From positions 1,916,001 through 1,980,000 of the forward strand of contig NZ_CM125436.1 in NCBI RefSeq assembly GCF_052072235.1: a DNA stretch of 64,000 bases. The letters run 5' to 3'. Positions 15,865 to 23,436 of this stretch are shown piece by piece; position 1 is the first letter of the stretch, and each line of letters opens with the position of its first letter. The translations under genes and the position numbers were made by a program. Below the pieces are notes generated by a model. The model worked only from the letters and a program-made list of their open reading frames with translations, was not told the origin of the DNA and ran no database searches. Source of the stretch: Brevibacillus_D fluminis_A. GTDB taxonomy: Bacteria; Bacillota; Bacilli; Brevibacillales; Brevibacillaceae.

Positions 15865-16893
15865 ATGGCAGCCATGGATGAAGGACTGTTTCCTTCTCTT
15901 GAACAAGCATTTCGCTGTCACATACATGGGGTGAAACCGCGCAGAAATGTTTATTTTGTCAAAACCAACCGTGGATTGTGGGTAGTAAAAGGGTATAGCG
16001 ACCGAATCAAGGCTGAATGGGTCACACAGCTTGCCCACCAGCTCAGAGAACGTGGATTCCATCAAACCGTCCAGTATATGAGCGACATCCAGGGACAAAC
16101 CGTTTTTCCTTATAACGGGCAGTATTACACGATCATGAAAGCGATCGAGGGCAGGGAAGCGAATAATTCTTCCCTGTATGACGTGAAAAAATCGGCTACC
16201 GCACTGGCGCGGTTTCACTTGGCTGCGCAAGGCTTCCCGACGCGGCAGGGACTTACCTGCTACAGGCCGTCAATCATGGACAAATGGGAGACACGTTTGC
16301 AGCAATTTGACCAGATTGTGGCAAAATTGAAAAAGCGGGAACCGCAAAACCGCATCGAGCAAACCATCCAGTTGATGGTGAAGGAAGTGAAGCGCGACGC
16401 TGACCAGGTGTTGGAGCAGATGTACAAAATTCCGCTGTTTTCCGAAATGGAGCGCGCGATCGAGAATGGGACGATGGCACACCGCGACGTGGCGAGCCAC
16501 AACTTTTTGATCGCGCCGACGGGCAGCTGCTATTTGATTGACCTGGACACCGTCGATAACGATATGCAGCTTGTGGACCTCGTTCAACTGATGGGACGCA
16601 TGCTGCTCTTGCAAGAATACAATTTCGATTCGTTCATGGAAGCAATCGACGCGTACCACAAAGTCAAGCCGCTGAGCGACACGCAAATCTGGATGGTTTT
16701 CCAAATGCTGCGCTACCCGGATAATGTGCTGCGTGAGGTGACAGGCGTCTACTACAAACGTCCCGGTTATTCAGCACGCGGGGTTGCCGAGTTGTTGCAG
16801 ATGGAACGGAAGCTCAGGCACGCCAGGCGCGCATTTCTCCAATCCGAGCAACGCATCTTCCAGCGGATTGGCCCGTATACGTACGTTGGATGA
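15865..16893 (+). CDS. CotS/YsxE-type spore coat kinase-like protein
   Basis: 342 residues with an aminoglycoside-phosphotransferase-like fold. MAHRDVASHNFLI near residue 208 is the catalytic loop and LIDLDTVDND near 225 the metal-binding motif, so the catalytic residues look intact. CotS-family proteins are made in the mother cell and join the coat; their substrate is not established. The gene follows safA by 6 nt with only a weak ribosome site and is probably translationally coupled to it. The paralogue (CotS, CotI, YsxE, YutH) cannot be decided by eye. Confidence 0.82.
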   Translation: MAAMDEGLFPSLEQAFRCHIHGVKPRRNVYFVKTNRGLWVVKGYSDRIKAEWVTQLAHQLRERGFHQTVQYMSDIQGQTVFPYNGQYYTIMKAIEGREANNSSLYDVKKSATALARFHLAAQGFPTRQGLTCYRPSIMDKWETRLQQFDQIVAKLKKREPQNRIEQTIQLMVKEVKRDADQVLEQMYKIPLFSEMERAIENGTMAHRDVASHNFLIAPTGSCYLIDLDTVDNDMQLVDLVQLMGRMLLLQEYNFDSFMEAIDAYHKVKPLSDTQIWMVFQMLRYPDNVLREVTGVYYKRPGYSARGVAELLQMERKLRHARRAFLQSEQRIFQRIGPYTYVG

Positions 16894-16903
16894 TCCAAAA
16901 ACA

Positions 16904-16944
16904 AAAAAAGCTGATGATCGGAAGGGATCACCAGCTTTTTACAG
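16904..16944 (+). terminator. Bidirectional terminator between the coat kinase and the phosphodiesterase gene
   Basis: AAAAGCTG-TGATC pairs with GATCA-CAGCTTTT (16907-16939). There is an A run before it and a T run after it, so it can serve both convergent genes. A second GC-rich hairpin, CGAGGG/CCCTCG, follows at about 16946-16976. Confidence 0.8.
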
Positions 16945-16992
16945 CGAGGGCGTCGTCAACAGGCGGCACCCTCGTTTGTGTGAAACGAAACC

Positions 16993-18963
16993 TTATTTTT
17001 GGGACAGGTTGATTTGATATTTCGCAAAACCGCTCTCAAGCGTGGAAACGTATTTCAGCGCCGGAATTTTCTCAGCAAACGCTTTTGCATCTGGAGAAGT
17101 TTCAAACGTCACAACGGGATTACCTTGGAGTGGAGCGAAAGACCAGTTGTTGTCGGCAGCAGGGTTGATCGTTTTTTGCTCCAGCAAGTAGTTGATGATC
17201 ACTTGACGGTTTTCGTCCTGGGAATCGATGACGATGTTTTTGCCGTCGAGACCTGGGAAGTGGCCGCCGCCGCTTGCACGGTAGTTGTTGGTCACAACCA
17301 GGAAGTTTTGGTCTGCGGTCACTGGTTTGCCGTTGTAGGACAGGTTTTTAATACGGTTTGCTTTTTCGTTTACGACTTTACCGTCTTTGTCGTATTTCGC
17401 AGGCTGCGTTACGTCGATTTGGTAGGTCACGCCATCCAGCACGTCAAAGTTGTAGGTTGGGAAGTCGTTGTTGACCAAGGCTTGTTCTTCTTTTTTGTTC
17501 GGGTCGATCTGGTTGAATTGACCTGCGGACATTTCCAGCCATTCTTTCACGGTTGCGCCGCTGACTTTCACAGCTTTCAATGTATTTGGATAGACATACA
17601 GGTCAGAAACGTTTTTCAAAGCGATCGTGCCAGCCGGGATGTTGGTGTAATAGCTGGCGCCATTGCGGCCGCCTGCCTTGAACGGAGCGCCTGCAGACAG
17701 GATTGGCAAGCCTTCCAGCTCGGTGCCTTTTACGTTTTTCTCAACGAACCATTTTTGTGCGTTGGTTACGATTTGGATAGATGGGTCATCTTGAACCAAG
17801 GCAAAGAAGCTGTAGATTGGGGACGTGGTGTTGCCAACTGCAGAACGAACCCATTTTACTGTCGCTTCATGCTCGGTTTTTACAGCGTCGACGATTTTTT
17901 GATCGGCATCGACCAAAGCTTTTTTCGTCGCCTTGTCATAGATTGGACGAGCGACGGATTGGGAATCGGATACTTTCCATTTGCCGTCTACTTGCGTCAG
18001 CGTCAGGTCGATCACGCCCAGGTGGTCGCCCCAGAAGCCCGGTTGAACAGCTGCTACGCCATTGATGGTGCCTTTGGTCGCGTCGATGCCAGGAACGTTA
18101 TAGCCAGGGCCAGGGAACACGATGTGTGTGTGGCCGTACATGATCGCGTCGATGCCAGGCACTTTGCTGAGCAGGTAGGTTGCGTTTTCTTCCATGCCGC
18201 CTTGGCTTTCTACCGGACCGATACCGGAGTGAGGAAGCGCGACGATCAGGTCAGCGCCTTTTGCTTTCATTTCAGGGATGAATTTTTTCGCAGACTCGAT
18301 GATGTCTTTGGTGATCACTTTGCCGTCGAGATTGGATTTATCCCACTGCATGATTTGCGGTGGAACGAAGCCGATGACGCCGACTTTCAGTGTATGTGTT
18401 TTGCCGCTTTCATCTGTTACGGTTTTTTCGATGATTTGGTACGGAGTGAAGTAGTTTTTGTCGTTGTTCGGATCTTTGTCCTTGTCGTCAACATACACGT
18501 TCGCATTGACGTAAGGGAATTTGGCGCCTTTCAGGCTGTTTTGCAGGAAGTCGAGGCCATAGTTGAACTCGTGGTTCCCCACGTTGCCCGCATCATATTG
18601 CAAAAGGTTCATGGCTTTGTAAGCCGGGTGGATTTGGCCAGCTTTCAATGGGTCTACTTTCGCCACGTAGTCGCCCAGCGGGTTGCCTTGGAGAAGGTCG
18701 CCGTTATCGAACAGCAAGCTGTTTTTCACTTCTTTGCGAGCGTTGTTGATCAAAGTGGCGGTTTTCGCCAAACCGAATTCATCGGTTGCGCTGTCTTTGT
18801 AGTAATCGTAGTTAACCAAATTTTCATGAATATCTGTCGTTTCCAGCAAACGCAGCTTTACAACCGGAGAAGCGTTCGTACCAGCCGCAAATGTTGGAAC
18901 GGCAGCACTTACCAGCATGGATGCGCCCAGCACGCTGGTCAGAGCAATACGTTGTTTCTTCAT
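16993..18963 (-). CDS. cpdB: Exported 2',3'-cyclic-nucleotide 2'-phosphodiesterase/5'(3')-nucleotidase
   Basis: 656 residues from the ATG at 18963, behind GGGGGT. A signal peptide (MKKQRIALTSVLGASMLVSA, cut near AFA-AG) leads to a calcineurin-like metallophosphatase domain: TTDIHENL, FDNGDLLQGN, NVGNHEFNYG, PHSGIG and GHTHIV, the full set of metal ligands. The C-terminal half (about 370-600) is the 5'-nucleotidase substrate domain. It should release phosphate and nucleosides from extracellular nucleotides, as YfkN does in Bacillus. No LPXTG anchor is present, so it is probably secreted or loosely bound. Confidence 0.9.
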   Translation of the reverse strand: MKKQRIALTSVLGASMLVSAAVPTFAAGTNASPVVKLRLLETTDIHENLVNYDYYKDSATDEFGLAKTATLINNARKEVKNSLLFDNGDLLQGNPLGDYVAKVDPLKAGQIHPAYKAMNLLQYDAGNVGNHEFNYGLDFLQNSLKGAKFPYVNANVYVDDKDKDPNNDKNYFTPYQIIEKTVTDESGKTHTLKVGVIGFVPPQIMQWDKSNLDGKVITKDIIESAKKFIPEMKAKGADLIVALPHSGIGPVESQGGMEENATYLLSKVPGIDAIMYGHTHIVFPGPGYNVPGIDATKGTINGVAAVQPGFWGDHLGVIDLTLTQVDGKWKVSDSQSVARPIYDKATKKALVDADQKIVDAVKTEHEATVKWVRSAVGNTTSPIYSFFALVQDDPSIQIVTNAQKWFVEKNVKGTELEGLPILSAGAPFKAGGRNGASYYTNIPAGTIALKNVSDLYVYPNTLKAVKVSGATVKEWLEMSAGQFNQIDPNKKEEQALVNNDFPTYNFDVLDGVTYQIDVTQPAKYDKDGKVVNEKANRIKNLSYNGKPVTADQNFLVVTNNYRASGGGHFPGLDGKNIVIDSQDENRQVIINYLLEQKTINPAADNNWSFAPLQGNPVVTFETSPDAKAFAEKIPALKYVSTLESGFAKYQINLSQK

Positions 18964-19159
18964 GCTTGTGATACCCCCAAAAAAATTTTTTAATAGCAAA
19001 TTAATCCTATCACAGGTCAGGAAATTTTGGTAGAAAATGTGCTAGTTTCCTGAAAGTTTTTGTTGATTTTTTTCAGATCATCAGCAAATTTGTCATTTTG
19101 TATGTTTTTGGCAGTTTCGGGGCAACCTATGAAAAAAGACCTTAGAGGGGTTCCTTTCG

Positions 19160-19753
19160 ATGAAACAGCGCTATTCGTATTTATTTGTATGGTCGATCGC
19201 TTTGGTGATGGTGACCTCGGGTGTCACCGCCTATGTCATGACGAACACAAAGGAGACGATGTTCTCGCTGCCGTCTCTTCCGCAACTGCTGACCGGCCAG
19301 AAACCTGCGCCTGGCAAAGCGAAGGTGACGGAGCTGGTATTGGCCCACTCGTATTTGTGCGGTTCGCGCGATGAGGAGCGCAAGCCGGTGCTAAACGACT
19401 CCATTGACAAAATGCTCGGGGATTATGCCGGTTGGGAAATTATCGGGTACCAGAACGGCAAGCTGATGCTTTTGAAGCGGGAAAACGACATCTCGCCGCT
19501 GTGCAAGGAAAATGGCTATTTCGGGATCAACGAGGAAGACATTCTGACGCTTTTCAACGGGATGCCGAAGGAGAAGCAGGTGATCCAGACGTACTATCCG
19601 ATTAATACCTCGCGCATGGAAGCAAGCCTGCCCAAGGAAGAGGTGGAAGCGCTGAAAAAAGGCATTCGCATCCGCGATCTGGCTGAGTACAACAGCGTGC
19701 TGTCGACGTTCGTCCATTTTCAGGCGGACGGAACGGTTTCGGGCGGTCATTGA
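19160..19753 (+). CDS. bofC: BofC, forespore checkpoint protein
   Basis: 197 residues. An N-terminal membrane or signal segment (residues 5-28) is followed by the BofC N-domain (LAHSYLCGSRDEE near 60) and a C-domain containing DISPLCKENGYFGI. In Bacillus BofC is made in the forespore, exported to the intermembrane space, and restrains SpoIVB, which in turn triggers SpoIVFB. The position upstream of the ruv genes is the same as in B. subtilis. The ribosome site is AGAGGGG. Confidence 0.88.
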   Translation: MKQRYSYLFVWSIALVMVTSGVTAYVMTNTKETMFSLPSLPQLLTGQKPAPGKAKVTELVLAHSYLCGSRDEERKPVLNDSIDKMLGDYAGWEIIGYQNGKLMLLKRENDISPLCKENGYFGINEEDILTLFNGMPKEKQVIQTYYPINTSRMEASLPKEEVEALKKGIRIRDLAEYNSVLSTFVHFQADGTVSGGH

Positions 19754-19819
19754 AGGATAAGCCTGACCGATTCCAACCATACTAAGCGTGATACGGCGAT
19801 CAAAAGGAGGAGTCTTTGC

Positions 19820-20017
19820 ATGTCGACAATGCCTCGTGGCTCTTACAAAGACCAATTCCACCAGCGTTTGTATGTTCGGTTGAATGAAGGTGCGGCTCAC
19901 GGAAAGCTCGACTATCGTCGGATGAATGTGATCCAGGAGCACATGCAGTCACAAGTGGACCAATTCGCCCATATGCAGCATGACCATGCGGATGAGCTCG
20001 GATTGAACAAACACTAA
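19820..20017 (+). CDS. Small protein, 65 residues, unknown function
   Basis: The ATG at 19820 has a perfect AAAGGAGG ribosome site. The product is hydrophilic and His/Gln-rich (HMQSQVDQFAHMQHDHADEL), with no membrane segment or Cys, and is probably mostly helical. A strong terminator follows 15 nt after the stop. It lies 66 nt after bofC and may be co-transcribed with it in the forespore. I do not recognise the family. Confidence 0.75.
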   Translation: MSTMPRGSYKDQFHQRLYVRLNEGAAHGKLDYRRMNVIQEHMQSQVDQFAHMQHDHADELGLNKH

Positions 20018-20032
20018 TTGACGCCGTATCAA

Positions 20033-20066
20033 AAGCCTGGCTCGGTTTCGAGTCGGGCTTTTTCCT
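20033..20066 (+). terminator. Terminator after the 65-residue gene
   Basis: AAGCCTGGCTCG at 20033 pairs with CGAGTCGGGCTT (with G-U pairs), loop GTTT, followed by a T run. Confidence 0.88.
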
Positions 20067-20163
20067 GTGGAAAGAAAAAGTCGCATCCAAATGCATGTTC
20101 GCTTTTCTAGCTGAATATGGTACAGTTAAGAAGAAATGAGAGAGACGTAACGGAGAGTGTTCC

Positions 20164-20664
20164 ATGCGAATTTTGGGAATTGACCCCGGGATTGCGATTG
20201 TCGGTTTCGGGATCATCGAGAAACAGGGGAGTCAGCTGCGGCCGGTACAGTACGGCAGCATCCAGACGGAGGCGGGACTTCCGGTGCCGCTTCGCTTAAA
20301 GCAAATTTTCGAAGCGATGCAGAACTTGCTGGCTACCTATCAGCCGGACGAGATTTCTGTGGAGAAGCTGTTTTTTACCAAAAATGTGACAAACGGGATC
20401 ACCGTCGGTCAAGCGCGCGGCGTCATTTTGCTGGCCGCCGAGCTGGCAGGGCTCCCGGTTTACGAATATACCCCGATGCAAGTGAAGCAGGCCGTGACCG
20501 GCTATGGCGGGGCGCAAAAAAAGCAAATCCAGGAGATGGTGCGCATCCTGCTGAAGCTGAAGGATACACCGAAACCGGATGACGTGGCGGATGCGATCGG
20601 CATTGCGATCACGCATGCGCAATTCAGCAATTATGTTCGATTATCGGAAGGTGCGAAAAAATGA
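20164..20664 (+). CDS. ruvC: RuvC, Holliday junction resolvase
   Basis: 166 residues. The catalytic acids are in place: D7 in ILGIDPG, E67 in SVEKLFF, and D140/D143 in DDVADAIGIAITH. RuvC nicks four-way junctions on the RuvAB complex. B. subtilis has no ruvC and uses RecU, so this is the first difference from the Bacillus bofC-ruvA-ruvB order. It overlaps ruvA by 4 nt (ATGA). GGAG lies upstream of the ATG. Confidence 0.96.
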   Translation: MRILGIDPGIAIVGFGIIEKQGSQLRPVQYGSIQTEAGLPVPLRLKQIFEAMQNLLATYQPDEISVEKLFFTKNVTNGITVGQARGVILLAAELAGLPVYEYTPMQVKQAVTGYGGAQKKQIQEMVRILLKLKDTPKPDDVADAIGIAITHAQFSNYVRLSEGAKK

Positions 20665-21278
20665 TCGATTTCGTGGAAGGTACCCTCGTTTATCTGGAAT
20701 CTGAATTCGTTGTCGTTGAGACGGGCGGGATCGGCTATCGGCTGTTTTCGCCAAACCCGTACGCCTTTATCCAAAGCCAGGGGATGAAGCTGCGGTTTTT
20801 CACCCATCATCACGTGCGCGAGGATGCCATGCATCTGTACGGATTCGCCACCCGGGACGAGCGCGATTTGTACCGCAAGCTGCTGGAAGTGACCGGGATC
20901 GGGCCGAAAGGTGCCTTGACGATCATGGGCGCAGCCACACCTGAGGAGATCGTCCGTGCGATTCAACAGGAAAACGTGGCGTATTTGACCAAATTCCCCG
21001 GCATTGGGAAAAAGACCGCGCAGCGCATGATCCTCGATCTGAAAGACAAGCTGGCCGGCTACACGCCGTCGATGGTGCTGCCGGTGGATGGCGTCGCGGC
21101 CGCCGCTGCGCATAACGCCCATTCCAGCCTGACGGAAGCGCTGGAAGCGTTGGCGGCGCTCGGTTATACGGATATGGAAATGCTCAAGATCAAAAGCGAG
21201 CTTGCGGCCCAAGCGGAGGCGGGAGCCGATGTGGAGCGGTTGATTAAGCTGGGTCTCGCCCAGTTGATGAGGGGGTAG
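20661..21278 (+). CDS. ruvA: RuvA, Holliday junction-binding subunit
   Basis: 205 residues with the three RuvA domains: an OB fold (1-62, MIDFVEGTLVYLE), tandem helix-hairpin-helix motifs (EVTGIGPKGALTIM and KFPGIGKKTAQRMILDLKDK), and a C-terminal RuvB-binding domain (about 155-205). It forms the tetramer that holds the junction square. Coupled to ruvC upstream and 6 nt from ruvB. Confidence 0.97.
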   Translation: MIDFVEGTLVYLESEFVVVETGGIGYRLFSPNPYAFIQSQGMKLRFFTHHHVREDAMHLYGFATRDERDLYRKLLEVTGIGPKGALTIMGAATPEEIVRAIQQENVAYLTKFPGIGKKTAQRMILDLKDKLAGYTPSMVLPVDGVAAAAAHNAHSSLTEALEALAALGYTDMEMLKIKSELAAQAEAGADVERLIKLGLAQLMRG

Positions 21279-21284
21279 TGGAGC

Positions 21285-22283
21285 TTGGATGACCGAATCA
21301 TTACCACCCATCTGAATTGGGAGGAAGATACGACGGAGTTCAGCCTGCGCCCGCGCTATCTTTCCGAATACATCGGACAGCAGCAGGCAAAGGAGAACCT
21401 GAAAATTTTTATCGAAGCGGCCAAGCTGCGCAAAGAGGCATTGGACCATGTGCTTTTGTACGGACCGCCTGGATTGGGCAAAACAACGTTGTCGCAAATC
21501 ATCGCCAATGAGCTTGGCGTCAACATCCGCACAACCTCGGGACCGGCGATCGAGCGTCCGGGCGATTTGGCGGCGCTCTTGACCAACCTGCAGGAAGGCG
21601 ACGTGCTGTTCATCGACGAAATTCACCGGTTGCAGCGAAGCGTGGAAGAGGTGCTGTATCCTGCGATGGAAGATTTTTGCCTCGATATTATCATCGGGAA
21701 AGGGCCGAGCGCCAGAAGCGTGCGGCTCGATTTGCCGCCGTTCACATTGGTGGGGGCGACGACGCGGGCAGGTCTTTTGTCGGCGCCGCTGCGCGATCGC
21801 TTCGGCGTAGTGAATCGGTTGGAATTTTACACAGTTGATGAGCTTGCCTTCATCGTCACCCGTGCCGCAGATATTTTGCAAATCGGCATTTCCGAGGGCG
21901 GGGCGGTGGAGATCGCCAAACGTTCGCGGGGGACTCCGCGTGTGGCAAACCGTCTGCTGAAGCGCGTCCGCGATTTCGCGCAAGTGCGTGGAGATGGTGT
22001 GATCACCAACGACATCGCGGATGAAGCGTTGCAGCGCCTTCAGGTGGATGCCTGCGGTCTCGATCATGTCGATCACAAACTGCTGTTGGCTATCATCGAA
22101 AAGTTCGCGGGCGGACCGGTCGGGCTGGATACGCTTGCCGCCACGATCGGGGAAGAGTCGCAGACGATCGAGGATGTGTATGAGCCGTACCTCATGCAAA
22201 TCGGCTTCATGCAGCGAACGCCGCGCGGCCGTACCGCTACGATCAGCGCCTACCAGCATTTCGGGAAGGAGATGAGCAATTGA
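21285..22283 (+). CDS. ruvB: RuvB, Holliday junction branch migration ATPase
   Basis: 332 residues from the TTG at 21285, behind GAGGGGG. AAA+ motor: Walker A GPPGLGKTTLSQ near residue 60, Walker B FIDEIHRL, sensor 1 VGATTRAGLLS, arginine finger region APLRDRFG, and a winged-helix C-terminus. It drives branch migration with RuvA. The stop overlaps the next gene. Confidence 0.97.
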   Translation: MDDRIITTHLNWEEDTTEFSLRPRYLSEYIGQQQAKENLKIFIEAAKLRKEALDHVLLYGPPGLGKTTLSQIIANELGVNIRTTSGPAIERPGDLAALLTNLQEGDVLFIDEIHRLQRSVEEVLYPAMEDFCLDIIIGKGPSARSVRLDLPPFTLVGATTRAGLLSAPLRDRFGVVNRLEFYTVDELAFIVTRAADILQIGISEGGAVEIAKRSRGTPRVANRLLKRVRDFAQVRGDGVITNDIADEALQRLQVDACGLDHVDHKLLLAIIEKFAGGPVGLDTLAATIGEESQTIEDVYEPYLMQIGFMQRTPRGRTATISAYQHFGKEMSN

Positions 22284-22498
22284 ATCCTGTTGCCAAATTG
22301 CTGATTATCGGCGGAATTGTGCTCGTTGTCATCGGGTTGCTCTGGCAGATCGGCGGTCGTTTTTTACCGTTGGGCCGCTTGCCCGGGGATATCGTCGTGG
22401 AAAAGGAAAACATGCGCTTCTACTTTCCGGTGGTCACGTGTATTGTCATCAGCGTGTTGCTCTCTTTGGCAAGCTATCTGTTCAAGCTGTTTAAATAA
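22280..22498 (+). CDS. DUF2905 small membrane protein
   Basis: 72 residues from the TTG at 22280, overlapping the ruvB stop; GGAAGGAG precedes it. Two hydrophobic segments (residues 6-25 and 47-68) flank a conserved LPLGRLPGDIVVEKENMRFYFP loop. DUF2905 proteins of this size occur in many Firmicutes, often after ruvB; no function is known. It is the last gene of the ruv operon. Confidence 0.85.
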   Translation: MNPVAKLLIIGGIVLVVIGLLWQIGGRFLPLGRLPGDIVVEKENMRFYFPVVTCIVISVLLSLASYLFKLFK

Positions 22499-22507
22499 AA
22501 GCATCGA

Positions 22508-22537
22508 AACCGGCCGATTCTGCGGCTGGTTTTTTTG
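22508..22537 (+). terminator. Terminator of the ruv operon
   Basis: AACCGGCCG at 22508 pairs with CGGCTGGTT at 22523-22531, followed by T to 22536. Confidence 0.9.
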
Positions 22538-22547
22538 TATTTGGCTT

Positions 22548-22576
22548 TTGACAAATGGGATTCATTTAATTAAAAA
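22548..22576 (+). promoter_or_regulatory. Candidate promoter of ddpX
   Basis: TTGACA at 22548 with TAAAAA at 22571 after 17 nt. The surrounding 80 nt are very AT-rich. The -10 is weak, so regulation or another sigma factor is possible. Confidence 0.4.
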
Positions 22577-22631
22577 CATTTGCAGTTTACTAAAAAATAA
22601 AAATTATTTAGAATAAAGGAAAATCAATGGT

Positions 22632-23357
22632 ATGGAGTTGACGATTGTGAAAGGGATGCCGATACCAGAACGTCTCGATCAGCGAAACAAGCGCCAGCTG
22701 GATTCTTGTGTGGCGATTGCAGAGTGTGGGGAGCCGCTCCGTTCCATCACCGGGTTGTCGCCGCGGATTCAGTCGTATCCGTATTACCGAAAGCTTGGCT
22801 TCAAGGCGGCGCTGACCGACTGTTATGTGCGAGAAGGCGTTGCAAAACGCCTTGTGGAGGCGGCCGGGCTTTTGCCGGAAGGGTACTCGCTCGTCATCTG
22901 GGACGGATGGCGACCGTATGAGCTGCAGCAGGAGCTGTACGACCGATACCGCGACGTGTTGATCGGTCAAGGCTGGACAGATGGCGAAGCGTTGAGGCAG
23001 GAGGTGACCAAGTTTGTGGCGCTGCCCTCCGTCAATCCGGATCAGCCTGCGCCTCATTTGACGGGCGGTGCAGTCGACTTGACGATCGCCGGCCCGGATG
23101 GGTGGCTCGACATGGGGACGGAGTTTGATGAATTTTGTCCAAAGGCGAGAACACGTTATTTTGAATCGCTGAAGAACCCGACGCCAGCCGAGGCAGCGGT
23201 CAGGGAGAATCGGCGCTTGCTGTTCCATGTCATGCGGGAGGCCGGTTTTACCAATTATCAGGAAGAGTGGTGGCATTTCGATTACGGGAATCCGCGATGG
23301 GCGGCCCAGAAAAACGCCCAACCGATCTATAAAGGAATTTTAACGATGGAGGAATAA
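22632..23357 (+). CDS. ddpX: VanX/DdpX-type D-alanyl-D-alanine dipeptidase
   Basis: 241 residues, M15D family. WDGWRPYE (R94) corresponds to the transition-state arginine of VanX. H142 and D149 in PHLTGGAVDL and H215 in EEWWHFD are the zinc ligands, with E212 the catalytic base, so the active site is complete. It splits D-Ala-D-Ala into D-alanine. No signal peptide: it acts in the cytosol on imported dipeptide. Five dipeptide-transporter genes follow, the same order as E. coli ddpXABCDF. No vanA/vanH genes are near, so a nutritional role is more likely than glycopeptide resistance. Confidence 0.88.
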   Translation: MELTIVKGMPIPERLDQRNKRQLDSCVAIAECGEPLRSITGLSPRIQSYPYYRKLGFKAALTDCYVREGVAKRLVEAAGLLPEGYSLVIWDGWRPYELQQELYDRYRDVLIGQGWTDGEALRQEVTKFVALPSVNPDQPAPHLTGGAVDLTIAGPDGWLDMGTEFDEFCPKARTRYFESLKNPTPAEAAVRENRRLLFHVMREAGFTNYQEEWWHFDYGNPRWAAQKNAQPIYKGILTMEE

Positions 23358-23365
23358 AAAATAGA

Positions 23366-23418
23366 TTGAATTTTGGCATAGTTTTCAATATATTTAATTT
23401 ATCATCAATATATGAAAA
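23366..23418 (+). promoter_or_regulatory. Candidate internal promoter with inverted repeat ahead of ddpA
   Basis: TTGAAT (23366-23371) and TATATT (23389-23394) are 17 nt apart. TTTTCAATATAT at 23382-23393 is mirrored by ATATATGAAAA at 23408-23418, one bulged base. The dyad covers the -10 and the expected start site, where a repressor would bind. Confidence 0.45.
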
Positions 23419-23436
23419 TAACAGGGGGAGTTCTAC

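Noticed and set aside
16999..18993. 664-residue open frame on the plus strand
   Set aside because: It mirrors the phosphodiesterase gene on the other strand. The minus-strand protein has a signal peptide, metal motifs and a ribosome site; the plus frame has none.
22632..23357. Vancomycin-resistance cluster
   Set aside because: Only the VanX-like gene is present. No vanH, vanA-type ligase, vanR or vanS nearby, and the operon continues with dipeptide transport.
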